Assembly (NCBI GenBank): GCA_963971225.1
Contig: OZ020269.1
Coordinates: forward strand, 93,833,540 to 93,897,539
Reading direction: 5' to 3'
DNA from: Melieria omissa
Taxonomy: Eukaryota; Arthropoda; Insecta; Diptera; Ulidiidae
Length of the DNA stretch: 64,000 nucleotides
Under the pieces are notes generated by a model. It was given only the letters and a program-made list of their open reading frames with translations. It was not told where the DNA came from and searched no databases. This document shows positions 12,255 through 23,530 of the stretch, piece after piece. Position 1 is the first letter of the stretch; the number at the start of each line of letters is the position of its first letter. Made by a program: the position numbers and the translations under genes.

Positions 12255-12661
12255 TGTCAATATGTATTGTTCTCTATAGGCTTTCGTTCGTCTCTCTGGA
12301 TTGTGCTTTAAAACATAAAACCACTTCAATTACTCAACGCAAAACGCATTCCAAAACCAGCAATCACTTTTTTTTTTACAAATTTACACTTTTCTTGTCT
12401 TCACTTTTGCTTGTTCAAATAAGTCTCGACTCTACGCTGCACCCGGCTGCCTTTTATACCTGTCTGGTTATCGCGACGACTGCTCTCGCACATTCCAGTT
12501 GGACTATCTCTCGATCGTTCTCGCACATCCCATTACCATCGCAAGCCATCCTTGCCATATCGAAATTATAACAAGTCGGCCGTTCTCTAAAGTTCTTGCC
12601 TAAAAGTATGCCCGTAAAAGCATTCAGGCATGGCACAGCGACAGAGTGCTTCATCGTTACA
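12255..12661 (-). mobile_element. Solo LTR of a retrotransposon
   Basis: Read on the minus strand, the 407-bp unit starts TGTAACGATG and ends TTGACA, fitting TG...CA LTR ends. A TATAAAAGGC core promoter on the minus strand lies near 12451-12460, followed by a start-like region. Related pieces occur at 26461-26559 (plus, with the LTR end CGTAACA) and 52579-52654 (minus, with the TGTAACG start). No primer-binding site, polypurine tract or internal genes flank it. No target duplication is seen, so it is an old solo LTR; Gypsy versus BEL is not resolved. Confidence 0.6.
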
Positions 12662-12689
12662 GTATGTTCAGATTTTGAATGTCAGGATC

Positions 12690-12908
12690 CTAGCAATTAA
12701 TTTTTGGGATCTTCTTAATAACAGATTTGATTTTGTTTAGGCAGACTCTGTGCTTTGATTTGATAGAAAATGCTATCGGCCATTTCAATTTAGTAGAACT
12801 CAGGTTAGGTTGATTACAAAGCAGGATCGATTGATGACAAAAACGCGATTTGTTCAATCCCTGAGTCGATCCTTTATTCGGCACATCGTTGGAGTCATCA
12901 CCGGGCAC
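12690..12908 (-). pseudogene. Possible LINE fragment
   Basis: A short minus-strand frame with the plus-strand phrase CAGGTTAGGTTG and a possible ...GHC-type context resembles the C-terminal end of dipteran LINEs seen elsewhere in this window. The match is weak, and it may be unrelated. Confidence 0.25.
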
Positions 12909-12945
12909 TGAAATCCCCAGTTGTATTTAATCTCTTAAAAATTTT

Positions 12946-13860
12946 AGCTTCCTTTAGCAACATGCGTTTAGTTACACTTTAACTCATCAAACTAACTTTA
13001 TCCCTTGAGTTTTTCTTCATCTATTCAACATCTCTTCAATCATTCAACTTCTATTCATCTTATCATCCATTCAACTTCAATCAACCCAATTTTATTTCAT
13101 CTTTTAAGGTTTTCAGCTTACTTTAGCAACATGCGATCAGTTTCACTTTAACTCACTTTATTTCTTGAGTTTCTCTTCATCCATTCAACATCTCTTCAGT
13201 CATCTTTTCATTCCTTCAGCTTAATATCAAATCCCCTGCTTCAATTCATCTTGCAATGATTCTCTTTTTGCCTATGATTCTTTTGATCTTATCAATGCCT
13301 AATCTTGTTTTCAGTGTCTTACTATTTTTTCAGCTTATCTTTGCATCCTTAGTTTCTTTTCAGCGTTTTCTCTTCAGCTCTTCTACTGTTCATGTCTCAA
13401 GATGTTCTTCAACTCACTTTGTATATTCACGTTGTCTATTCAGCTGCTTTCCCAGGTTCTCTTTATATTTGATAACAGATTACATCAGATTTCTAGGTTT
13501 TCTCAAATTCTTTATCTCCTTAGCTTCTTGACATCCAATCAGTTTGCCCTTAACTCCTCAATCTAAAATTATCGCTTAAGCTTCTCTTCATTTATTCAAT
13601 TTCGCTTCATTCCTTCAGTTTCTCCTCAAATCAAAGTAAAACTACCTTATCTCTAAAGGGTTTCTTTTTTGCCTCAGCTCCTCTTCATTTTAGATTCTCT
13701 TCATTTTTTCATCTTTTTACTATTTTTATCTTCTCTTCAAGTCTTTCCCTTTTCCTCAGTTATTTTCTAATCTTGTTTTCATATCTTAATTTTACTTAGT
13801 TTACTCTCATTCTACTTCGCTTCAGATTCTTCTCATACTTTCAGCTTCGCTTTATCTCTT
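12946..13860 (+). repeat. Pyrimidine-rich degenerate tandem repeat region
   Basis: About 900 bp with T and C dominating the plus strand, built from diverged CTTCATTCAACTTC-type units. A clear duplication of period 169 is anchored by TTTAGCAACATGCG at about 12953 and 13122. Open frames here are low-complexity Phe/Ser/Leu text and not genes. Confidence 0.7.
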
Positions 13861-15320
13861 CTAAATAAATCGCACAAAAAATGTTTTTGCAAAATTTTAA
13901 AGAAAAAGAATTCCGGCACATACGGGTTGTAGTTTGACGTACTTAGTACAATAAAGTCTATATACACATATTGAAAATGACATTTGGGCCCACAAAACCG
14001 TTCTTCAAAGCATACCTCAAGGCGTTAGACCTGTTGGTGTCAATTAACCGCAGTGCACCACACACTGTTTCGCTCAGAAGTATGCGGCATTTTCTCACGC
14101 AGCCAACGAATCATAAACAATCACATCATTTAAATGCCTCTAAATTTTAAGCTCGAACACGCGCACCTGAAACCTGCCTTACACCGGTCACCGGTTGTTA
14201 AGCATAACCCGTCACTCTTACGTTTCGGCACCGTTTAATTGTTTCACAGCAATTAAAACTGTCGCTTTCGAGTGCTGTTGTTGATGTGCTTGTGTTGCCG
14301 CTGCAAACTCTGCAACAATGTACAGTGCACTAGAATCCTGTGCCTCTAACGCCTCTAACAACAACAACAACAACAACTACGGCGGCACGTTTCAACGCTG
14401 CTCAACACAGCAGGATAACGCGCAAGATGAGAGAGCCAGCAGAAGTGCCAAAACAGCAACAATTACACAAACTACAACAACAACTGCGCTGGTGTTCCAA
14501 GTCAAATTTTGTGCGCCACACTGAAGTGGCAAAGGCGCGGCAAACGGTTGAAATGATTGAAAAGGCGCCGGTGGCAGTGGGAAATTCGAGCTTAAACCCG
14601 AGAACGAAACGAAGTGGAAGGAGCACGTCAAGTGGCTGAAGTACTTGCAAAATTTTGCCACTGTTGAAAAAGTTACCGGAAAATTGCAACAATTATAGCG
14701 ATTTTCGATTGTGGAAACATGAAGAAAGGTGTGCGAACTGCGAACTGATTGGGCGGTGGTGCTGGGGAAAAAGTGTGCCGTTTGTCAGCAGTTTGAAGTG
14801 GCTTTCGAGCCACTTGAGCGGCAGCCGTTTTTAATTGCGGCACAGCGCCGTGCACGTGGAAAGTAATTAAGTGCAATTTCTGAACTTGAATATGCGAATT
14901 TTTGTTAGTTCTAAACGATGTTATTGCTTCATTAGCAGATGTGGAAAAATTCAATTCAATTGCGATTGTTTTAGTTAATTGAGTTAATCAGTTTGTGTGT
15001 AAAACTAGAGATACGATTTTTTAATGATGACGACGTGCTGACAGCAGAGAGAGAGAGAGAGATTTTTGAATGATTGTCTAATTGGTATTTAGTTAAGTGT
15101 TGTGGAGTGCTAAAGGACTAGAAGAAGAAGAAGAATATACAAGAGTCATTAAGGTTATTCAACGATTGACTGAAAATTGAGAGGTTCGAGCTCCAAGCTA
15201 ACCTTAGTTTTATTTATGCACATCTAACCTCTTTGGGGATTGAGAATAGACTACAAATTATGAGACACACACTCAATAATGACCTGAAAACATCCTTTGA
15301 AAGGGGTATTCATCGCTTAC
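13861..15320. other. Non-coding, regulatory-looking DNA
   Basis: Mixed composition with CAACAA runs (14360-14380) and a GA run (15046-15061). The short ORF at 14318 with a poly-Asn tract comes from the CAA microsatellite. I see no gene. Confidence 0.4.
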
Positions 15321-15324
15321 GAAT

Positions 15325-15480
15325 AGGTTCGATTTCAATGCCTGTAAGACCCATTGTTGTTTTTTATCCTATAGACAAGCTTTCCAATTAATTTCCGTGG
15401 GGTCAAAGGAATGCGGTCGATTTCAATGCTCGTAAGACCCAGTGTGGTTTTTCATCCCTTCGACAAGCTTTCCAGTCAAG
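15325..15480 (+). repeat. 88-bp tandem duplication
   Basis: Two units anchored by TCGATTTCAATG at 15329 and 15417 share GTAAGACCCA and GACAAGCTTTCC, with several substitutions. Confidence 0.8.
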
Positions 15481-15660
15481 AAGAAGAAGAAGAAGAGAAG
15501 CTTACCAATATATTTTTGTATTTGGGTGAAGATCGTTGAATCATAAACCTTGATGTCTCTGTTTGAGTCTTGATGTTCTGGACATGAGAAGAGATCTCGT
15601 TCTGGACATTAGAATTGATCTTCTTCTTGTGGACATAAGAAGTGATCTACATTGAAATTA

Positions 15661-15987
15661 ATAATTAATAATAATTGATTGGCACGACAGCCCGCTTACG
15701 CGAGACTAAGACCTAGCTTCCCGCAACCACCCGTGTTGTGCGTGTGAATTTTGTACGCGGGTGGAAGGGACCTACAGTTTTATGCCGGTTCCGAACGGCA
15801 GGTTGGGAGCTTTTTCATAGGCAATTTTTCAGAGGTTTTGCCATTTCCAGCTGAGAGGACAGCCACCGAAAGAGAAAACGAGTTTCCCGTTATTTTTTTA
15901 GGTGTTACTACATGCAGTATTCGATCTTGCGTCGCTCTGCATGCGACTCGCTGGACCGCGCATTAACCAACTGAGCCACGGCGGCTG
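15661..15987 (-). mobile_element. tRNA-derived SINE with target duplication
   Basis: Read on the minus strand, the element starts GCCGCCGTGGCTCAGTTGG, a tRNA-like head with an A box (TGGCTCAGTTGGT). About 50 bp later comes a B-box-like AGATCGAATAC. A body of about 250 bp with a LINE-like 3' segment follows, ending in an AT-rich tail. It is flanked by an 11-bp direct repeat, CATTGAAATTA, at 15650-15660 and 15988-15998. This is the expected target-site duplication of LINE-mobilised SINEs. Length is about 327 bp. Confidence 0.85.
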
Positions 15988-15998
15988 CATTGAAATTA

Positions 15999-16700
15999 GG
16001 TCTTTTTAATTGTGTCTCAAGAAGCAGTCAAATGCCTCGGGTTCCTATATGGTGTAAATATTAATTTAGTCCATTTGATCTCCTACTGATCTGCATTACC
16101 CAAAATGAAAATTATGATGAAACCCTTGATTTTATTTCACACTTGGGTGTAAAACTCTCAATAACACATCTCGGGCTTGTGAACTATGTATGTTCAGAAT
16201 CATTCAAAAATATTTTTAAGACAGTAGAGTAGTGAGTTCTACTGACTCTTGTCATGTAATATAATGTTTTAACCACAATTTACCCAGTAGTTACTCGATT
16301 GAAATGAGCAAATTAATGCAACTCACGCATCAAGTTTGCCCCAAAATGAAGTTCAATTCGCAGGTGCGAGTAAAAGCCTCACAAATTCACCTCGAGCTTC
16401 TGGACTGCCTTCAATGAAGCTTATAGCAGACAGTGGGGTATTCAGTTCAGTTGAGTTCTTTCAACATCGTCATAATATATTACTTTTCTATAGCTATTTC
16501 TAAGCTCGCAAAGCAAACAAATTAAAGTCCCAAAAGTCTGTTCCGTTGAGGTCGATATGCACATCAAGTGTGGAACACACCTACCCGATTTGCGATGACA
16601 AGCGTTACCAATTTCAATATACAGACAGAGTTGACTTGAAGAGTCTAGCTTGACTTGAAGGATATTTGAAAAGAGAGGAACAAGTATTCATTTAGAATGT
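15999..16700. other. Non-coding, no gene recognised
   Basis: Nothing beyond ordinary AT-rich DNA is seen. Confidence 0.4.
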
Positions 16701-16724
16701 GGTAACCTTGAACTTAGGTTCTTA

Positions 16725-16960
16725 ACTGGGCATAACAGCCTGTTAACGAGTTACGGTCTGCCGCAAAAGCTCTTTCCAAGCGCCTCCGAAGAGGGAAGAA
16801 GTTAGGATCTTCCCCAATTTGGTCTTCCAACCGTAGACACGGCCTCCCTCTGCGTCGTCAACCTCCAACTACCGCATGAAACACCTTCTTCGCCAAAGCT
16901 TCATAGTTCATACGGCAGACATGGCCAAAACAGCGTAGCCGCTGGATGTTAATTCGCTGT
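16725..16960 (-). pseudogene. RTE-type LINE C-terminal remnant
   Basis: The minus strand reads QRLRCFGHVCRM, then LAKKVFHAVVGG, then a stop, then RRRGRPCLRLEDQIGED. The pattern RLxxxGHVxRM followed by RxRGRPxxRxxDQ is the well-known C-terminal end of RTE/BovB-like non-LTR retrotransposons. One in-frame stop shows it is dead. Confidence 0.75.
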
Positions 16961-17017
16961 AACTTTAACATTAGAAAGACCACTGCGGTCATTTTGACAA
17001 TTTTGCATTTTTAAATA

Positions 17018-17878
17018 CAGTGAAATTCCTCATTACGGACAGTCCTTATAACAGGACAGCTTCAATAGTCGGAGAAATTCATTAAGTTTTTCATGCGAAT
17101 ATCATTCGAATAACCAATAACGCTTTATAAACTGGACTCTAATAACACTGTACAACACAAAAAACAATAACAAGGTTCTGACAATGGATTCTGGTAGAGG
17201 GGGCCAACAAAAAATATACGTATATCGGCGTTTTGAAAGTTTACATCTGAATTTTTTTTTTACGGGGAGTCAAAGTTTTCTCCATTTTGCACATTCTTAT
17301 GGTGAATCGGCATACGAAAACCATGTAACCTCACACTTTAGGTATGTGATATGTTCAGCAATTTGATGTAAAATACTACGAGCAACATTTTTGTGAAGCA
17401 TTTTAACCCTGTAGCTCCTATTTGTATGGGTCAATTTGACCCTTTTTTATAAAATGCCAAAAAAGTCCTGTAAAACAGAATTTTTCAGGGACAAAATGTA
17501 AAACAAAAATATTCGCCATAAAATTCTACTATAGGTCTCTGAATACATCAAAGCTCAAAAATTAACTTGAACGCCAGAATTAAGTCAAAACTGAAAATGT
17601 GTTTAAGTGTTTATTTCGTACTTAATTAAAATTGGTACTAAAATATATTACAAAACTTGGACCTGGAATAGCAAATGGAAGAAAACAATGCGAACCAAGA
17701 GCTGAAGGGACATTAGGCGAGCATAATATTCTCCTTCCACCGCCAACAAAAAAAAAATTATTTTAAAACCATTACAATTTAAACTAATTTTTTGTACTCC
17801 ACTCCCATAAGCGGACATCTCCCATAACAGAACAAAAACACTGCGACGGTGAGTGTCCGGTTATGAGGAATTTCACTG
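17018..17878. mobile_element. pogo/Tigger-like non-autonomous element
   Basis: The left terminus reads CAGTGAAATTCCTCATTACG, preceded by TA (17016-17017). The right terminus in reverse complement reads CAGTGAAATTCCTCATAACC and is followed by GA in place of TA. TIRs of over 20 bp starting CAGTG with a TA target are typical of pogo/Tigger-type Tc1-mariner elements. About 860 bp, no transposase frame. An internal piece at 17404 (TTAACCCTGTAGC, then GGGTCAATTTGACCC) may be a nested piggyBac-like end. Confidence 0.65.
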
Positions 17879-18556
17879 GATCTGTATTTTCTTTAGAGTT
17901 TCTATAGACTTTTGCTTTGATGAATTTTATTTTTAGTTTTATAGTTATAGTTTTTATAGTTTTTGAACAATTCTTACAGACTAATTAACAAAATAGAACT
18001 TAATCTTAAGCTTAAACTTCAACGGGAAAGTGGGATTAAACAAAGGAAATGAACAGGGGTTTCAGTACAGATAAATCAAACATAGAAGAGGACGACAGCA
18101 CGTTTAGCTCGGTTAAGGCTCGAGGAATAGGAGCGTTACTACCGTAACGCATGCTAGAGAACTCAACAGAAAAAGGGGAAACATGTCTGAGGGAGCAAGA
18201 TACCACATTGAAAGCTATTTTGGACAAGAGAGAGGTTCTACAATTAGTTTTAGAATAAGGGTTCTACAGTTACAATTAGTCAAATCTAATCTGTATTTTT
18301 CGAGATATCTGCGTATATAATATGCAGTCTTTCTAAGTGTGGCAAACTTGCCTTAAACAATCTGCAAAAGTTCTATGCCTAAAGAACTTCATAAGAGTTG
18401 CTGCTGATTAAACAGAAAATGTTTCTAAACTACAGATTAAACAGTTTTTTTTTTTGTTTGTTCATTTGGCATTATCACGCTTTGACATCAAACAAAACCT
18501 AAACTGATGTTATGCAAACGATTGAAGCTTATTTCTGTTGAGTATCGCCACAAGTG
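17879..18556. other. Non-coding flank before tRNA-Val
   Basis: AT-rich with no supported gene. A short minus-strand frame at 18036-18227 has no family features. Confidence 0.4.
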
Positions 18557-18629
18557 GGTTCCATAGTGTAGCGGTTATCACGTCTGCTTTACACGCAGAA
18601 GGTCTCCAGTTCGATCCTGGATGGAACCA
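18557..18629 (+). tRNA. tRNA-Val(TAC)
   Basis: A 73-nt tRNA. The acceptor GGTTCCA pairs with TGGAACC, and the discriminator is A. A box TAGTGTAGCGG, B box GTTCGATCC. The anticodon loop TTTACAC gives anticodon TAC, reading GUA. No intron. A T8 terminator lies at 18643-18650. A second gene with the same sequence lies on the minus strand at 40662-40734. Confidence 0.96.
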
Positions 18630-18650
18630 CACAAGTTGAAGATTTTTTTT

Positions 18651-20600
18651 CATCTCTTTTTTTCCATTTTCACACACACTTAGTTATATGTGTGTATGTA
18701 TTTTTGTAGGCTTGGCCGCAATTAGTGCCAACACGTTCTGCCAAAAGCCTAATGTGACAATTTCTTATTTCAGCGCCGCAGACACGTCCAACACTAAAAG
18801 CACAGCGTTGCCTCGTTGAAACTGTGCCAATTTTTCAATTAAATTCTTTGGACAACATTTTCACTTGGCATTCTCACAGCGTCACTGGCACAACTCGAAA
18901 TTGGCTGCACTGCAGCGGTGACAATAAACTGTCAACTGAATGCACACAACTGCAATCGGCCACCCACATTTTGCACCTAAGCCACGTGCAGCTCGAGCCA
19001 CATTGCAAATTGTCATTTAACGCATTTGCATATGAAAATTTTTGTGAATTTTCGAATTGAAATTGAAAATTGAAATTTTCCAAATACAATAACAACAAAT
19101 GTGTGTACAAGTGACGAAAATGCAAAAAACGTATACGAAACGTGCAAAATTCCACACAAATGTGGTGCCATGCAAAAATTTACCAAATACCAAACGCCTG
19201 ACGTGCTGGGAACACAACCCACCGACCGATCGACCGACCGCCCGTCGCTGCAACGTTTGCAATTACTGTCATTTACCGTTGCCGACATTAAATTGCGGCA
19301 AATTGCGGTTGAATACGAACTGGCAAGCAACAAATTTTCATTGTTCCTGTGTGCCATTGTGTGGCTGCCACTTGAAGTCATTTCCGTGGCCCCGACCCCA
19401 GCGTATGCGGCATCGTTTGGCACGCCACCTTCGCCGACCGGCACGTGTACGCAGCCAGAAGAAGAAATTGACATGTGGGGTGCGCTTTGACGTTGTCAGA
19501 TTTTATTGCCGAAACGTGTGTGCGCGCATCTTCGACGCTGAGTGCCTCTCCCGACATCTTCCGTTCCGGCGGAAGATGGCAGCGCATAAGGGCGCTGTGC
19601 GTGAAATTTTATAGTTTCCTTATTTCATTTACTTTGGCCAGCCTTCGCCTTTTGGTGTTTTAATGCGCTTCGTCGCCTTTCGACTCCTCCTTCCGCCTTG
19701 CTTACGTAGTTGTTTGGCATCAGACGCCAAAGCGGCAATTTTCGAGCGGCTGCATGGCGTCCTTAGTGCGTTTTCGCAAATCATCTCGCTTTGTTGGTGC
19801 TTTAAGTGACCTTTGCGTAAATCAGCTCAAGTTTTGGCACACACACATTCTCTTTCTTTTATTTCTTTTGATCTGCTTAAGTAGTTTCGCTAAAAGCGCA
19901 GCGTTGCATTTCGCTCAACGGTGAGTGAGTGTTGCCAACTAAACACTGCGTGCGTGCGTGCTCGACGCCTAAAGTTGGCTTTGTAATTCCGCTCAAGTGA
20001 CAATTGGCCTTCTTGGCTACTTTGCAATGATGCAGACAACAAAAACAAATGCGCCTCAGCAATGGCCAAAAAAAAATTCCAAGCAATTTTATTTTAGTTT
20101 TTATTTTTTCAAAACAACAACAAAGCACTCTCGAACACACATAGCCATTACACTGTTGAAGGCTAAAAAATGGTTTTTGTCGAAATGTGCATGGCGTATT
20201 TTTATGTACAACAACAACAAATGACTACAAACTTTTGCGTTATTCGTTAAATTGCAGTCTGAATATAAAAATTTGTTTGAAGGTACAACAACACTGAAGC
20301 TGGAGAATGTTGCCGCCTGCGCAAATATTGTCGGCGTCAAGTTGTTAATATGCGACACGTAATGGCAAAGTTTAAAATTTTGTTATAAAAGTGCACAAAA
20401 CTGAAAGCAAACTGAAAAGCGTCGACGATGAGATGCGCGTTGCTCAAAACGGACCGCAACGACGACGCAAAGTGCGCTATAAATGGGCATTGAGTGGGTA
20501 CTAAGTACTGTTGTTGTCAAGGCAAGAGATGAGATTTTAACTCGTTTTTTGAAGACATTTTAACAACAACAACCACAGAGAGAAAGACAGTGATGAAGAG
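18651..20600. other. Non-coding, regulatory-looking DNA
   Basis: GC-moderate sequence with many overlapping short frames on both strands and CAACAA/TTGTTG runs. No frame shows family motifs, signal peptide plus splice sites, or repeats of TE type. It is more likely enhancer or UTR sequence of a gene outside the window; this is inference. Confidence 0.35.
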
Positions 20601-21211
20601 GGACGTCATGTTGACATTGAAAGATCACATGGAGGAGTACTTATTATGGGTTAATGTGATCAGTGATGGGCCCTTAGTATCTAAAAATGGTAAGAAACGC
20701 TCAGCAAATGAATTTTGTTTGTATGAAATCTGAAAAATCAACAGATGTGAGAATTGTCTTGATTTTTGTGTTATCACTGATAAAACTGTAGCAGCTACGC
20801 TATATTCGTATACCTGCATCGGTGTCGCCTCTACTTGCGAGTAGGAGAATGGCCATCACTGGTCTAGACGGTTGCACACTCAGCAGCCTTTGATGAACCT
20901 TTTGAAGTAAAACAATTGCTAAAAAAAACTTGTATAGGGCCGACAATGTGTTCCCAATGCATAAAAAAGAACCTGCAAAAGAAATATTTACTAAGAAGCG
21001 TCTGAGAACAGCGTAGCCAGGTAAGACAAGAACTAACTTCAGATGAGAGGAAAGTAAAACTGGTTTCATTGCTCCCCAATGGTTGATCGAAAGAGAATCA
21101 GCCAAAACAAGTGTAGTGGTAAATGAGAGCCAAATGAGAGTATCATTTGTACTTTCTACTCGCCGGGACTCGCAGCGGATAAGGTCTCACTTTGAAGCCA
21201 ACAGGTAAACT

Positions 21212-21286
21212 TACGAAATTGTCAAGGAATTCGTCTACCTTGGCACCGCCATAAACAGCATCAATGATATCAGTCTGGAGATAAAG
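21212..21286 (+). pseudogene. RTE-type reverse transcriptase fragment
   Basis: The plus strand reads YEIVKEFVYLGTAINSINDI then SLEIK, matching the FVYLG...ISLEIKRRI block just after the palm domain of RTE-like LINEs. Only 25 codons remain. Confidence 0.7.
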
Positions 21287-21287
21287 G

Positions 21288-21885
21288 TTAGGTTAGGTTG
21301 AAGTGGCAGCCTCCTACATGAAAAGCTCACTGAAGTACATCTTATGGGTTACTGTGACACCACAGTGGATGGTGCAACTCCCTCTTAAAGCGCTAAGAAC
21401 CAAGAAGATTCCGTAATGAACCTGGCTATATCCCTGATATTCAGAAGCGATAGTTCGGTTAGACTAGTAAAGAAAGCTAATCCAAGAGACTTAAGTCTTC
21501 TTCTGGCTAATGAAGGACACTGACATAAGTGGAGAACGGTCTCCTCCTCGGGCTCGCATCCTCGACAGTAGTCGTTGGATTGCAGTCCCAGTCTCTCCGC
21601 ATGCTTATCCATAAGACAGTGATCCGTGAGCACCGAGACCGTTGTACTTATTGAGTGACGCCTGAGGTAAATCAGCTGGTTAGTCCGTTTCATGTTATAG
21701 GAAGGCCAGGTTAGTCGAGAGATACTGCATGTCTGTTCCGCAGAGCACAGGTCGTTAGCTACTTTTTGGTAGAATGGTTTGAACGAAAAAGCATGGACTC
21801 TTTCTCCAAACGATTTAGCAATCCTTGGAGTGTTTAAGAGGAAGGTAAATCGCAAAATGGTTGGCCCTGGTCCTATTGGCGACAT
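21288..21885 (-). pseudogene. LINE 3' end with (AACCT)n tail
   Basis: On the minus strand an open frame of about 166 codons ends at 21385. It includes KRTNQLIYLRR, then HCLMDKHAERLGLQ, then YCRGCEPEEETVLHLCQCP, a Cys-Cys-His-Cys cluster. This is the usual C-terminus of RNase H-bearing LINEs. The 3' UTR ends in AACCTAACCT, seen on the plus strand as GGTTAGGTTAGG at 21288. Upstream domains are missing. Confidence 0.75.
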
Positions 21886-22134
21886 CTATCGAATGAATGC
21901 GAACGAATAACGGACTGTAAGAAGTGTTCAAAATCATGGACGTTGGACAGCGGGCTGGCTTGATCCTGTCTCGCGTGTGGACAGTGAAGTTCCGGCGAAA
22001 AATGGTGTTCAACGCGGTAGTTGGCGATCGGTGACGAAGGAAGAGACCGTGTTTTAAGTGGAAGGAGAGTCTCACCAGCTAAAACCAGCCAGACATGGAA
22101 ATTACAGCATACTGAATGCAAAAAAATCGTTACT

Positions 22135-23330
22135 ACCACTCAAGGTTTCTATATAAGGCCACCGATCATTTGGTAAAACGCAATGACTTTAACTGGAAGA
22201 CTCCCAACGACTATACCTCCGGAGAGAGATAGCCTGAAGTTGAAGACTTATCAATAGTCTACTTTACGGACGGATCGCAGACAGAGGAGGGAACAGAAAG
22301 AGTCCTAGACTTTCAAAGGCATTGAGTGGCATAAGACACTACAGGGTTAGCCTACGCTGGGTTCCTGAGTAGTAGTAGCGCTACTACTCAAGGTTTTCTA
22401 TACAAGACCAACGATCATTTGGTAAAACGCAATGACTTCAACTGGAAGAATCTCATCGACTATCGCTTCGGAGAGGGATAGCTGAAGTTGAAGACTCATC
22501 AACAGTCTACTTTACGGACAGATCGAAGAAAGAGGAAGGAACAGGAAGAGTGCTAGACTGTCGAAGTGACACTACAAGGTTAGTCTGCGCTGGATTTCTG
22601 AACACAGAAATATCGAAGTAAACGAGCAGGCAGAAGCTGTGGAGACGAGAATGCATTGGAATCAATCGTACAATTGTTATGCCATTGCAAATCACTACAG
22701 GAACGACGGCTCCGGACCCGTGGAGCCAGGTTCTTCGATGGTCTTACGGAAATAGCTAATATACAGATCTACACAATTTCATCGCCAAGACCAAATGGCT
22801 CCCAAAAGATCTCGTTTGGATTTACAGGGATTCCAACAGATAGGGAAGTAATTTTTTTTAAGAACCAAGGGATTCACAATGGATCCAATGGGGTCTCAGT
22901 CTACTTTACGGATGCAACGAAGACAGAGGAGGGAACAGAAAAAGTGCTAGACTGTCGAGCGCATTGAGCGGCATAAGGCACTGCAGGGCTAGTCTGCGCT
23001 GGGTTCCTGAACATAGTAATATCGAAGGCAACGAGCAGGCAGAAGCTGTGGAGAGGAGGCTGCAGTGGAATCCATCGAAAACACTACAGGAACAACAGCT
23101 CCGGACCCATGGAGCCAGGCTCTTCGATGGTCTTACGAAAGTAAATGATGCACAGATTACCGATCTACACAATTTTCTCGCCAAGACCATTTGGTTCCCA
23201 AAAGATCCCGTCTGGATCTACAGGGGTCCCAACAGATATGGAAGTAATTTTTTTAAGGATCAAGGGATACCCAATAGACACAATGGGGTCCCCGGATGGA
23301 AGTGCAAGCCGCACACTCACCTTCTTTAAC
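22135..23330 (+). pseudogene. Tandemly repeated LINE RNase H fragments (three copies)
   Basis: Three direct copies of an RNase H-coding segment follow each other. The first-Asp motifs are at 22256 (VYFTDGSQTEEGTER), 22503 (degraded) and 22904 (VYFTDATKTEEGTEK). Copies 2 and 3 include a late motif LRWVPEHSNIEGNEQAEA, best seen at 23000-23050, and the end of the ORF (GARLFDGLTKV, then LHNFLAKTIWF). Copy 1 is cut short; the offset from copy 1 to copy 2 is 248 bp and from copy 2 to copy 3 about 400 bp. Stops and frameshifts break all of them. Confidence 0.75.
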
Positions 23331-23530
23331 GTACCCTAACCTTCAGTGGAAGGACCAAGTTGAGAACGCTCTATCATCTGTGAGTAAGCAAAGGCAGCTT
23401 GAGGGAACCTTTGTGGCAGGTCGTAACCCAGCCAGCTTAGTAAATAAATTTGGACAACCCTTTATGTCCGTCGTTTTTGGAAACGTATCTTACTTGAAAG
23501 GGCCAACTAAGGACGTTGTTCGGTGATTTA
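23331..23530 (+). pseudogene. Possible RTE C-terminal fragment
   Basis: The phrase LQWKDQVENALSSV resembles the xLRWKDQVExDL block near the C-terminus of RTE-like LINEs. The rest is not recognisable. Confidence 0.4.

Noticed and set aside
14318..14524. Small protein with a poly-Asn run
   Set aside because: Derived from a CAA microsatellite; no family, promoter or splice support.
19013..19663. Overlapping long frames on both strands
   Set aside because: No motif, start context or splice pattern; mirrored openness on both strands suggests low stop density by composition.
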